Position numbers and translations under genes: made by a program
From: Pelobates cultripes
Lineage: Eukaryota > Chordata > Amphibia > Anura > Pelobatidae
Direction: 5' to 3'
DNA: 64,000 bases
Assembly: GCA_933207985.1 (NCBI GenBank)
Contig: OW240914.1
Coordinates: 205,688,685-205,752,684 of the forward strand
Shown here: positions 1-9,790 of the stretch, one piece after another
Numbering within the stretch: position 1 is the stretch's first letter
Layout: every line of letters begins with the position of its first letter
Notes under the pieces: model-generated
The model's database searches: none
Told to the model about the DNA's origin: nothing
What the model saw: only the letters and a program-made list of their open reading frames with translations

Positions 1-2175
1 TCTAACAACATCATGTTTATCTGAAGAAATAATATTTTTTACTCTTACATTGATAGTTCCTGCAATAACACAATATGTATCCTGACCTGGATTTTGAACC
101 ACAATACCCCCACATGAAGCAATTTTGGTTTCTAGATCACTTTTTGAATGTTCATCTGTTCCACTCATCACACAAAATTCTACATCTTCAAACATTGTGG
201 ATTGTTTATGAACGGTAGTAAGATCAGGTGCTTTTAGATGTGAAACAATACCAATTACTTTTTTGATCTTGGTTGCAGTTTTCCTCTTCTTACTCTGAGG
301 CTCGTCATCAATATTCAGGTGTTTTGAAGCCAATTTCCCAGAGGCCTTTTCCCTGAATTGCTCTAAGTCATCAAGAGTCATGCAATCAAACCACTCTTTG
401 TCATCTCTTATTTTTTCAATGCGTGGAAAACGAAGAGTGCAACTTGTTTTGTACATATCACTCGCCACAATCTCTGCTGCTTTTATTTGTACAATGACAG
501 AGTTACACGGTTGTATGTACACTTCAGGTTTTTCATTTCCACAAAGGATATTAACAGGGGGGTCTCTTTTTCGATATGGCTTCCAGTGTGGAGCAAGCTT
601 TAAACCAAGGTCATACAACTCTTTCATTGTATAACCAGAGCCAACACGACAGAGTGAGTGAAAAACTGATGGCTTTTCACCTGGTTGTGGGGTTTCTGCA
701 ACAGCACATAGGAAATGAGACATCATACCACCACGTAATCCCTTTCCCCAATAACCTCCAATGATTAGGAGGTCCAGCTCATCCATTAAACCATTCACAT
801 ACTCTGGCTTAATTTTTAACCATCCTTCTCCACGTTTATCTGGCTTGTATATAGACATGGGGTCTTTAATCATAATTCCTTCTTCCCGGTTATCAATTGC
901 TTCATTAAGTGCATCTACCACATGCTTTTTTGTACTGGCTTCTTTCTTTTCAACAATATGAATTCTGCCCTTAACTGGGGTAAATATTTCATGGAGGGTA
1001 TCATGTCGTTTTCTCAGTGGTTCATGTGCTAGTTTTTTATCATTAAACATTAAAACATCAAAAATGCAGAAGCATGTTTGCAGTTCAGAATCATCTACCA
1101 TCTTCTTTATGTCAAATTTGCTTCCTTTTTGCATGAATGTTTGAGTATTTGGATTGTAAGCCATCATCTCCCCATCAAGTATGCAGTTTTGAACATCTAA
1201 TCTAAATACATTATGAATAAATGGAGTCAAAGAACCTTCAAGAGGTGTTGCACCAAACTGTGGTGTGTAATCAAATCCATTCCGGGAGAAATATTTATAT
1301 ACATCTCCATCTTTATGCATTTGCATTCGCTCACCATCCAGCTTTGTCTCAATATAGAAACTCTGTTGGTTCATTTGCTTTTCTATCTGCTGTATATTTG
1401 CAATTGCAGCAAGCATTGGCTTAAAAGCAGAAAACAGTGAAATGGAAACATCACTAAGACAGACAGAAGGGTCATGTAGCTGATGGCATACTTTTTCAAG
1501 ATCAGTGGTGACATTGTGGAGCTCCAAAGCATCCTTGTGGAAGACAGAGAATATTGTTTGCTGGCTCAAACCAAGTTTCATATCCTTTATAATCATTCTG
1601 ATAAGCCATTTCTGTTCCAGGGAAGTGGTGTGAGCAATCAAATGAAGTAGGCTTCTTTCAATTTGTTCTTTCTTTTTTGCTGCATTATTGCTTGCAATCA
1701 GGTCTAAATGATCATTTACTTCCTTTATGGACAAATCACCATCCTTTGTACAACGGGATTTTAGTACAAAGTACGCAATTGCAGCAAAATCCCCAGCATC
1801 CCCATGTGAACCTGCAGGTGTTCTGTAATTTAAAAGTTTCAAAGCATCTTTACCATCCTTTGGCAATCCAAGTACTTTAATATATAGCTTAGCAAGCATT
1901 GTTTCTTTGATGCCATAAGCCATTCGTTCTCTCTCGAGTTGTGGAAGAATAAGTCTCATGGCTGGATAAAAAGAATCTGTAGTTTGTGGATTATTTTTAT
2001 GAAGGGCACCATGAAATTTTCTCCATGAATCAACAAACTGTTTAAAAACTTTGCTTTTGTCAGCTCGGCTCTTGGATTTTTGAATTTTTTCCAAAGTAGA
2101 ACAAAGATCAGCAAATGGTACTTCTGATGCTACTGTTTTTTTATCCCCAGAATGTGAAGGAATTGTTGAAGACAT
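1..2175 (-). CDS. LIG4: DNA ligase IV, N-terminal 725 residues (3' end beyond window)
   Basis: ATP-dependent DNA ligase that seals double-strand breaks in nuclear non-homologous end joining and V(D)J recombination, working with XRCC4. The frame is open from the ATG at 2175 to the left edge. After an N-terminal DNA-binding domain comes the catalytic core. Motif I (KLDGERM) has the adenylated lysine at about residue 278; motif III reads [11 protein letters not shown], motif [11 protein letters not shown] and motif V WLKIKPEY. The C-terminal end enters BRCT1 ([10 protein letters not shown], then [10 protein letters not shown] and [13 protein letters not shown]). Human LIG4 has 911 residues, so roughly the last 185 (rest of BRCT1, XRCC4-binding linker, BRCT2) are outside. 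The coding part is one uninterrupted exon, as in other vertebrates. No frameshift or stop was found in the stretches I translated, so it looks functional. The start was chosen because it aligns with known LIG4 N-termini and lies just inside a splice acceptor. Confidence 0.97.
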   Translation of the reverse strand, partial: MSSTIPSHSGDKKTVASEVPFADLCSTLEKIQKSKSRADKSKVFKQFVDSWRKFHGALHKNNPQTTDSFYPAMRLILPQLERERMAYGIKETMLAKLYIKVLGLPKDGKDALKLLNYRTPAGSHGDAGDFAAIAYFVLKSRCTKDGDLSIKEVNDHLDLIASNNAAKKKEQIERSLLHLIAHTTSLEQKWLIRMIIKDMKLGLSQQTIFSVFHKDALELHNVTTDLEKVCHQLHDPSVCLSDVSISLFSAFKPMLAAIANIQQIEKQMNQQSFYIETKLDGERMQMHKDGDVYKYFSRNGFDYTPQFGATPLEGSLTPFIHNVFRLDVQNCILDGEMMAYNPNTQTFMQKGSKFDIKKMVDDSELQTCFCIFDVLMFNDKKLAHEPLRKRHDTLHEIFTPVKGRIHIVEKKEASTKKHVVDALNEAIDNREEGIMIKDPMSIYKPDKRGEGWLKIKPEYVNGLMDELDLLIIGGYWGKGLRGGMMSHFLCAVAETPQPGEKPSVFHSLCRVGSGYTMKELYDLGLKLAPHWKPYRKRDPPVNILCGNEKPEVYIQPCNSVIVQIKAAEIVASDMYKTSCTLRFPRIEKIRDDKEWFDCMTLDDLEQFREKASGKLASKHLNIDDEPQSKKRKTATKIKKVIGIVSHLKAPDLTTVHKQSTMFEDVEFCVMSGTDEHSKSDLETKIASCGGIVVQNPGQDTYCVIAGTINVRVKNIISSDKHDVVR

Positions 2176-2215
2176 TAGGAATATTGTGTATACCTATAAA
2201 AAACAAAAGAGAAAA
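2176..2215 (-). other. LIG4 5'-UTR splice acceptor and pyrimidine tract
   Basis: On the minus strand a pyrimidine-rich run (TTTTCTCTTTTGTTTTTTATAG) ends in AG at 2195-2194, 18 bases before the ATG. The coding exon therefore probably begins at 2193 with a short piece of 5'-UTR. Vertebrate LIG4 genes carry their coding sequence in one large exon preceded by non-coding exons, which fits. The upstream exon was not identified in the window. Confidence 0.75.
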
Positions 2216-2524
2216 GACAAATGTACTGCTAGTTTAAACATGATCAAGATCAGAGATGACCATAAAATCATCAAAACCTTTGTAATTAGAACTAAAAGGA
2301 AAGCAATATAATAAAATTCACAAACATGGAGATATTTTCATTCTTTGAAAGAATACAATATTTTAAATTATTTTTTTTTAAATATGCTTTCTATTTTATT
2401 TATTTTCCATAAACAAGATTTATTTTCAATGAATTTAGTAGTTTGATGTATGTTATTTCCAGATGGCATCAAAATAAATATCCCCCATGTTACATGGTAA
2501 TCAAAAATTACTATTGTGCTTCTG

Positions 2525-3005
2525 CATTGGGTTCCCATAAGATATAGGGCTCAATTTAAAATTCTGGTTCTTGCTTTAAAATCTTTACATAATGCTACTC
2601 CCCACCTTATTCTCCCCAATACACAAGTATGTCCCATCTAGGCCCCTATGCTCTGCTGAAGACCTACGTCTATCCTCTGTTCGTACTCCCACCTCTGATA
2701 CTTGCCTTCAAGACTTCTCTAGGGCTGCACCATTCCTGTAAAACTCCCTTCCCATTTCCATTTGATGCTCACCCAGTCTCCACTCCTTCAAAAAAAATCA
2801 AGTAAACTTTTAATGGCTCCCAACTGATTCCTCTCCTGCAATGGTCATAAAAAAAAACCAAAACAAAAACAAAAACCCAAACAGCCCACAATGCGAATCT
2901 ACCAATCTACTTCTCTACTCCTACTCTTACCTTTTGTGTCACTTTACCCCACTCCCTCTAGCATGTACACTCATTGAGCATGGCCCTAATAAACATTATT
3001 AAACA
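2525..3005 (+). repeat. LINE 3'-end-derived dispersed repeat
   Basis: A short stretch reads in the plus frame like the tail of a reverse transcriptase ORF (YRAQFKILVLALKSLHNATPHL), followed by pyrimidine-rich, stop-filled sequence and an ACTCATTGAGCATGGCCCT-like segment near 2970-2990 typical of a common anuran repeat. It carries no intact ORF. The surrounding 2216-3325 stretch holds only this, an A-rich tract at 2850-2880 and an AC microsatellite. Confidence 0.45.
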
Positions 3006-3048
3006 TAATTACATCTAATAAAATTATAACTATGAAAGAATTATATAT

Positions 3049-3068
3049 ACACACACACACACACACAC
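3049..3068. repeat. (AC)n microsatellite
   Basis: Ten AC units directly after a short TATATA run. Confidence 0.9.
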
Positions 3069-3325
3069 CAAATAACAGAAGAACACAACAAACCTACACT
3101 TAAAAACAAATCTTTCATTAAAGCAATGTGGTTTTGAAAAGAATGGTCTGTCATGTTACATGACAATCATACCATTACCAGATTAAAAGCAGAGTTAAGT
3201 GCCTCAACGGCCCACCTAATATTACTTGATTAAGATGAAGTCGAACGGATGCAAGCTGACTGGTTACTTTAATTCTTAAGTGGGATATCAGTAAGCCATT
3301 GCCCATGTGTGGGGAGATTAATCTA

Positions 3326-4869
3326 CAGGGAGTGCAGAATTATTAGGCAAGTTGTATTTTTGAGGATTAATTTTATTATTGAACAACAACCATGTTCTCA
3401 ATGAACCCAAAAAACTCATTAATATCAAAGCTGAATATTTTTGGAAGTAGTTTTTAGTTTGTTTTAGTTATAGCTATGTTAGGGGGATATCTGTGTGTGC
3501 AGGTGACTATTACTGTGCATAATTATTAGGCAACTTAACAAAAAACAAATATATACCCATTTCAATTATTTATTATTACCAGTGAAACCAATATAACATC
3601 TCAACATTCACAAATATACATTTCTGACATTCAAAAACAAAACAAAAACAAATCAGTGACCAATATAGCCACCTTTCTTTGCAAGGACATCCATGGATTC
3701 TGTCAGTGTTTGATCTGTTCACCATCAACATTGCGTGCAGCAGCAACCACAGCCTCCCAGACACTGTTCAGAGAGGTGTACTGTTTTCCCTCCTTGTAAA
3801 TCTCACATTTGATGATGGACCACAGGTTCTCAATGGGGTTTAGATCAGGTGAACAAGGAGGCCATGTCATTAGATTTTCTTCTTTTATGCCCTTTCTTGC
3901 CAGCCACGCTGTGGAGTACTTGGACGCGTGTGATGGAGCATTGTCCTGCATGAAAATCATGTTTTTCTTGAAGGATGCAGACTTCTTCCTGTGCCACTGC
4001 TTGAAGAAGGTGTCTTCCAGGAACTGGCAGTAGGACTGGGAGTTGAGCTTGACTCCATCCTCAACCCGAAAAGGCCCCACAAGCTCATCTTTGATGATAC
4101 CAGCCCAAACCAGTACTCCACCTCCACCTTGCTGGTGTCTGAGTCGGACTAGAGCTCTCTGCCCTTTACCAATCCAGCCACGGGCCCATCTATCTGGCCC
4201 ATCAAGACTCACTCTCATTTCATCAGTCCATAAAACCTTAGAAAAATCAGTCTTGAGATATTTCTTGGCCCAGTCTTGACGTTTCAGCTTGTGTGTCTTG
4301 TTCAGTGGTGGTCGTCTTTCAGCCTTTCTTACCTTGGCCATGTCTCTGAGTATTGCACCTTGTGCTTTTGGGCACTCCAGTGATGTTGCAGCTCTGAAAT
4401 ATGGCCAAACTGGTGGCAAGTGGCATCGTGGCAGCTGCACGCTTGACTTTTCTCAGTTCATGGGCACTTATTTTGCGCCTTGGTTTTTCCACACGCTTCT
4501 TGCGACCCTGTTGACTATTTTGAATGAAACGCTTGATTGTTCGATGATCACGCTTCAGAAGCTTTGCAATTTTAAGAGTGCTGCATCCCTCTGCAAGATA
4601 TCTCACTATTTTTTACTTTTCTGAGCCTGTCAAGTCCTTCTTTTGACCCATTTTGCCAAAGGAAAGGAAGTTGCCTAATAATTATACACACCTGATATAG
4701 GGTGTTGATGTCATTAGACCACACCCCTTCTCATTACAGAGATGCACATCACCTAATGTGCTTAATTGGTAGTAGGCTTTCGAGCCTATACAGCTTGGAG
4801 TAAGACAACATGCATAAAGAGGATGATGTGGTCAAAATACTCATTTGCCTAATAATTCTGCACTCCCTG
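3326..4869 (-). mobile_element. Tc1-like DNA transposon with IR/DR ends
   Basis: The element begins CAGGGAGTGCAGAATTATTA after TA (3324-3325) and ends with the inverse before TA (4870-4871), so both the TA target duplication and the inverted ends are visible. Each terminal repeat is about 200 bp and carries a second internal copy of the AATTATTAGGCAA motif (left 3515-3537, right 4668-4694). This is the IR/DR arrangement known from Sleeping Beauty-type Tc1 elements. The only large gene inside is the degenerate transposase on the minus strand. The ends are well preserved although the gene is broken, so the copy might be mobilised in trans. Confidence 0.92.
3703..4651 (-). pseudogene. Tc1-like transposase, DD37E spacing, broken
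   Basis: Cut-and-paste transposase of the Tc1/mariner superfamily. From the ATG at 4651 the N-terminal paired-like DNA-binding region follows (RYLAEGCSTLKIAKLLKRDH, then RKISAHELRK). The catalytic region shows DDE residues in LWTDEMRVSL, MQDNAPSHASK and [11 protein letters not shown]. There are 37 residues between the second aspartate and the glutamate, not the 34 of classical Tc1. Two lesions inactivate it: an in-frame TAA at codon 13 (4615-4613) and a one-base shift near 4353-4354, after which the C-terminal 245-residue frame (3703-4440) carries on. The TGG-rich LVWAGI and GGGGVLVW segments typical of the family are present. It is the sole gene of the element around it. Confidence 0.9.
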
Positions 4870-4871
4870 TA

Positions 4872-5421
4872 TAGAACACGTACAGCAATAATCTATGCTT
4901 ATTGCTTTCTTCATATGGGATTTGTAAAATCATTTAAGTACACTAACACAATATATACCTGTTTAAAATATTTGCATATTGAACCTTTCTTACATGATAA
5001 ATGATTTCAAAGTTTAAGTTATTTATAATAGTGAAAATAATAGAATATACAGTACAAAATTCGTATTTTTGTAAATTAACACAATGTGAAACATGTTTTA
5101 TTTGATGAATTTTTAACTAGTGTCCTCATGGCACTTCTTTAAATAGTTTCTAAAAATGTTGCATTTACAATATACCTTAAAAAAAAAAAAAGTCAATATA
5201 GATTTCAGGCGTATCTGAATGCAAAATAGCCACACTATTCCCGAATGCAGTTGTGCTCTGCAAAAAGAAAAAAAACATACAGAAATTTTAATAGGAATTG
5301 CTGATGAGTGTTATAGTAGTTAATATTGCAGCTTGAGTAAGCAAAGAACGATTTAAAAAATAAAAATTGAAAAGTGTAAAAGTAAAACTAGCACAGACTT
5401 AGTAGACAATTTTTTTTTTTT
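4872..5421. other. AT-rich non-coding stretch
   Basis: Nothing codes here. It is AT-rich sequence with short A and T homopolymers (for example near 5180) and no recognised repeat boundary. Confidence 0.4.
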
Positions 5422-5423
5422 TT

Positions 5424-5860
5424 AAGGAACACTATAGGCATCCAGACCACTTTAGCTCAGTGAAGTGGTCTGGGAGCAATGTCCCTTTTTGCACTTAGTG
5501 CTGCGATGTAAAACATTGCAGTACTAAGTCTACCTCCTGTGGCTGTCTCCCATATAGCTTCCTGGATTGAAATGGACCTTTGGTCCGGTATCTGATGCTG
5601 GAAGTCCTTAATGCTTTCCAATGGGGAGATCTTAATGCACACGCGGCTTTTGCCGCACATGCACATTAGTGCCTGCTCGTTGCGGGACGTCAGAGAGCGG
5701 ATCATCGACCCAGCGCCGAGGGACATCAGTGCTGGGATCAGGTAAGTAAATAAAGGGCTTTTAACCCTTTATTCATGTTGGTGGGGGGTGAGGGCGCGAG
5801 GGAAGTGGGAGGCAAGGAAGTGATAGTGCAGTGTATTCCTGGCACTATATATTATGCCTT
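5424..5860 (+). repeat. TTAA-type MITE fragment
   Basis: It starts at a TTAA (5422-5425) with GGAACACTATAGGCATCC, followed by a subterminal palindrome (CCAGACCACTT ... AAGTGGTCTGG). This is the same end structure as the complete MITEs at 54.97 and 63.13 kb. The right end is not clearly preserved, so the end coordinate is approximate. Confidence 0.55.
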
Positions 5861-6408
5861 TTAGTATATGTAAAGCCACTCTCCTTGCAAACATACCGGA
5901 ATCCAGCACATCTCTTAAAATGGGGGCAGTGCCATAAACATAACACATCTTGCCATCTGCCTGGCCCCCTTGCTAGCAAGTTGCACTCACGGCTGCCCAT
6001 TGCTGTAGTACTCTTGCATGGGATAAACGTCCTAGGGACAAGAATCTGTGAATGACATGCCTAAAGCACAACAGCTGAGAAGTATATGGGTGTAGAAACA
6101 TACATTTTCAAATAATAATGGCTTCCTTACCAAACACTTTGAGTACTAGAACATGAATGTTGTCCTAAACCCAAATTATACGCAAAAGCGATTTGTAAAT
6201 TGACATGCAGGTTGTTCGTTCTTTTTTTTTTGTTTTTTGTATGCTGTGTTTCAAAGTAGCGTGAATAATCACATTGCTGTTGAAATCAGTTACACTTTGA
6301 AGTCATTTTAAAGAACTGTGATATTTACCATTACATCTTGCAAACTGGCGTAACTCAGATCAGACAGATCAATTTTCCTGGCATACATGTTAGCAATAAA
6401 TGGCTTAA

Positions 6409-6881
6409 ATGAACATTATAATCACCAGAACAACTACAGCTTAATGTAGTTGTTCTGGAATATATAGCATGCCCCTGTAGGCTTTTTAAGAGAAAAGGCA
6501 GTGTTTACATTATTGCCTTGTAACACCTCTAGTGGCAGTCATTCAGACAACTAGGTGCTTACTGTGTCAGTGCTGCTGTGTCACTGTTGTTCAGTTTGGA
6601 GACGCTGAACATTCCCCATAGAGATGCATTGGGACAGTGCAACGTTGTGCCGCGCATGTACAATAGCCTCCCAATGCTTTCCTATGGGAAAGCCTTAGAT
6701 TGGCTGAGATCATCAAGACTGGTGGCAGGACCAGCCATGTCGAGAGCAGCAAGGTGATTGAGAAAAGAGAAGTTTAAATGGACACTATAGTCACCAGAAC
6801 AACTACAGCTTAGCTTAATGTAGTTGTTCTGTTGAGTATAATCAGAATACATGTTTGTGTTCCTAACCCTATAGTGTTCCT
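6409..6881 (+). repeat. TTAA-type MITE, nearly complete
   Basis: Left end after TTAA (6405-6408) begins ATGAACATTATAATCACC and a palindrome around TAGTTGTTCTGG. The right end is CCTATAGTGTTCC followed by a degenerate TTCAA. A second left-end-like copy starts near 6776 (ATGGACACTATAGTCACC), so one element sits inside or beside another of the same family. The interior contains the CTCTAGTGGCAGTC and CTTTCCTATGGGAAAG motifs shared with the other copies. A reverse-oriented relative lies near 37.2-37.67 kb. Confidence 0.6.
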
Positions 6882-7375
6882 TTCAACACTCTGACGGGAG
6901 GGGGGAGAGGCTAAACTGCTATTCCAGCACTATAATATTCGCAATACAGGTTTGTATACTTTTACTTTAAACTCACCTTGAATCCAACTCTGGGTGAGGT
7001 TCTCCACTCCTCATCATGACTCTTGCCTTGTCACTCTGAGGTCCAATCACATGCTTTTCAGGCAAGCATTTGATTGGACCATCTTCCCTGTCTCAGCTGG
7101 CATATGCTAGTGATGGACAAAGGGAGGGTTTTCATGTATTAAACAAACCTGATGATATATTGTCATGGAGGAAGGAGAGTATGGATGTAAATTTTCTAAA
7201 AATTAGGTAGGGAATCACTAAAACAGAAATAATCATTTTCATGGGTTTAGCATTACATGATCACATATTTGAACACATCTTAATATGATAGCATGTACAA
7301 ACTGTGTAAGGAAAAAAAAAACCTAATAAAATTTCCAGATTTTACTAATTACATGACGTAAAGTCATGATTTTAT

Positions 7376-7570
7376 AAAGGACACGGAGGCGAATATTATG
7401 CTTATCTCTTTCTTTATTATACCTCAGCAGCAAAGAGAAGGTATAAACATTCATAGAAAAAAGTTTTAACAGGTTCTCCAAGGGTTAACCCAACATCATA
7501 CCCTTAACCAATAGGAACAGTCCCTCTATCTATAACTATTCATGTGACCTTTCCTCTTCCTCTTTCTTTG
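7376..7570 (+). repeat. DIRS left inverted terminal repeat
   Basis: 195 bp beginning AAAGGACACGGAGGCGAATA and ending CCTCTTTCTTTG. It is the inverted counterpart of 13098-13292 with only a few differences, for example CGAAT here versus CTCAT at the matching place in the other repeat. It is the downstream end relative to the element's genes. The following 7571-7968 is a unique spacer before the internal complementary region. Confidence 0.92.
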
Positions 7571-7968
7571 GTCATGCCGAAGCTGTATCATTATAACTTG
7601 AGAAGACACTGGAACACTTCATCCGTTGTGTCGAACTTTCCCATATCCCGAACTTGTAAGAACTTGTCCGCGTAAACTGCGGTGACAACTGGTCATCCAA
7701 GGTGTCGCGTATTGCGAATTAAGCTGTAATGGGATAGAGAAAATATGGTAAAATGTGGTCTGAGGAACTGTTTGCCACAACGTTAGTGACTAAATCTTAG
7801 CATAAGCCTGATGTACTACAGACTCACTAGTACAGTTGTCTTAAATAAAAAAACGAATTAAATCGAGACGAAATAAGACACCACAATGACCCTTATTTTA
7901 TTGTTTATTGGGTGGGCATGTCACTCTACTTTCGCTGATATATGCCTGATATACTTACCGGGTGGGCC

Positions 7969-8068
7969 AATATTCGCCTCCGTGTCCTTTATAAAATCAT
8001 GACTTTACGTCATGTAATTAGTAAAATCTGGAAATTTTATTAAAGGACACGGAGGCTCATATTATGCT
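7969..8068 (+). repeat. DIRS internal complementary region (circle-junction copy)
   Basis: The segment 7969-8042 is the reverse complement of 7324-7397 (left extremity), and 8033-8068 is the reverse complement of the right extremity (about 13266-13301). The two matches overlap in the ten bases AATTTTATTA. The block therefore equals the two element ends joined head to tail, and is thought in DIRS elements to template or splint circularisation of the cDNA. It lies a few bases past the stop codon of the recombinase frame at 8075. Confidence 0.9.
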
Positions 8069-8074
8069 CAAAGT

Positions 8075-9790
8075 TCAAAGCTGTGCAATGACTCTTGATG
8101 CTACGTGGTCTGTAGGGTGAAAATAATATTCCTTAAAGGTGGATTCATGGGACCAATCTGCCGTCCGTAACAAATCTTCCAGTCTGCATCCCAAGTTGAA
8201 TACTTTAGATGCCATAGCTCCTCGAGTGGAGTGTGCCCCATATACCGAAGTATCTATGTTTGCAGAGGCCATTATCCACTTCACCCATCGGGCTATCGTT
8301 ATGGAAGATACTGGCTGGTGTGGTGAATTGACGGCCAGAAATAGTTCATGTTGTCCCGAGTTTCGAAATGCCTGTGTCCGTGTTTCGTATTCCTTGAGGC
8401 AGGCAACTGGGCACAGATTTTTGTTGTGCGGGAATGCTGGATATGACACTGATGTTGTCGCTGATTTTGTACGTCTGGAAATGTTGAAAGTTACTCCCGT
8501 TGGAGTGAACGTGCGTGCGTCGACGTCCAATGCCCGGACATCCGAGACTCTTTTGCAGGATATTAGGCATAAGAGCATGGCCAATTTCGCTGAAAGTTGT
8601 TTCAACGTGAGGTCAGAGTTCTGTGGCCATAGTTCCAAAAGATTTAAGACCACATTCACGTCCCATACCGTACTATATCGGGGTCGCGGTGGTCTTGCCA
8701 ATCGAATACCGCGTAAGAGCTTGCATACCAACAGATGCTTGCCTGCTGGAAATCCTTCTATACCAGTGTGTCCCGCCGAGATCGCTGACCTGTATACATT
8801 GATGGTCCGATATGCCAATCCTTGGTCGTATAGGTGTGTAAGGAAACACAACAGGTGGTTTACAGTGGCACATACGGGATCCACGTGTTGTTCCATGCAC
8901 CAACCACTCCAGATGTTCCAAGCTTTAGAGTAGGATCGTCGTGTTCCCGGAGCCCAAGCTCCCGCCAGGAGTTCGAGAGTTGTTTGCGGAACGTTTGGCA
9001 CGACCCAGGGACCCCGGAAAGGAGCCACGCTAACAACCTGAGTTGTCCTTGCGCCATCAGAGGGTGTGGGTTCCCATCTGGGTCTGAGAGGAGATGTGGA
9101 TCCTCGGGCAGCAGTCTGGGGAGATCTATGGACATCTCCATGAGTAAAGGGAACCAAGGCTGTGCAGTCCAGAATGGGGCTATGAGGACTAGGGACGTCC
9201 GTGTGCGGTCGAGGTGCACTAGCGTTCGTGCCAGTAGGGCGAACGGTGGGAACGCGTATAATCGTTTGTTCGGCCATGGTTGTAGGAATGCGTCCGTAGC
9301 TAACGCGTCTGGGTCCGGTCTCCAGCTGAAGAATTCCGGGAGTTGTGTATTCAACCGAGACGCAAACAGGTCTATATATATCGGACCCCATTGAGTGTGT
9401 AATCGTAGGAACGTCTCTCGGTTCAGGCACCAATCGCTGGTATCCCGCAGATGTCTGGAGTTCCAATCTGCTACGGTGTTCGAAAGTCCCGGGATGTATT
9501 CGGCTCGCACTGTGATGCTGCGTTCTAAGCAAAACTGCCAAAATTCTGTGGCTAAATCTGCTAAAAATTTGGACTTGGTGTCGACGAGGCGGTTGATGTA
9601 TTGGACGGCTGAGACGTTGTCCATTCTCAGGATGATGGAGCAATGTGTTGCGGGACCTAGGAGGCTCTTCAGTGCAAACGAACCCGCCATTAATTCCAGG
9701 CAGTTGATATGTAGTGTCCTTTCTGCTTGGGACCATTTTCCGCCCGTGGAGGTATGTCCACAGCGCGCTCCCAGGCCCGTGTGCTGGCAT
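8075..9790 (-). CDS. DIRS tyrosine recombinase
   Basis: Integrates the circular cDNA by site-specific recombination, replacing the integrase of other retrotransposons. The open frame is 571 codons, but the first ~260 overlap the RNase H frame and look non-homologous. The recombinase proper runs from about residue 265 (NVPQTTLELLAGAWAPGTRRS) to the end. An N-terminal SAM-like core-binding domain (YRTINVYRSAISAGH) precedes the catalytic domain with R414 (SCKRVSDVRAL), H520 and R523 (HSTRGAMAS), H548 (DWSHEST) and the nucleophile candidate Y555 or Y556 (FKEYYF). The full R-H-R-H-Y set is visible, so this protein may be active. The true start is uncertain; overlap with pol is usual in DIRS elements. 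It ends just before the internal complementary region. Confidence 0.88.
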   Translation of the reverse strand: MPAHGPGSALWTYLHGRKMVPSRKDTTYQLPGINGGFVCTEEPPRSRNTLLHHPENGQRLSRPIHQPPRRHQVQIFSRFSHRILAVLLRTQHHSASRIHPGTFEHRSRLELQTSAGYQRLVPEPRDVPTITHSMGSDIYRPVCVSVEYTTPGILQLETGPRRVSYGRIPTTMAEQTIIRVPTVRPTGTNASAPRPHTDVPSPHSPILDCTALVPFTHGDVHRSPQTAARGSTSPLRPRWEPTPSDGARTTQVVSVAPFRGPWVVPNVPQTTLELLAGAWAPGTRRSYSKAWNIWSGWCMEQHVDPVCATVNHLLCFLTHLYDQGLAYRTINVYRSAISAGHTGIEGFPAGKHLLVCKLLRGIRLARPPRPRYSTVWDVNVVLNLLELWPQNSDLTLKQLSAKLAMLLCLISCKRVSDVRALDVDARTFTPTGVTFNISRRTKSATTSVSYPAFPHNKNLCPVACLKEYETRTQAFRNSGQHELFLAVNSPHQPVSSITIARWVKWIMASANIDTSVYGAHSTRGAMASKVFNLGCRLEDLLRTADWSHESTFKEYYFHPTDHVASRVIAQL

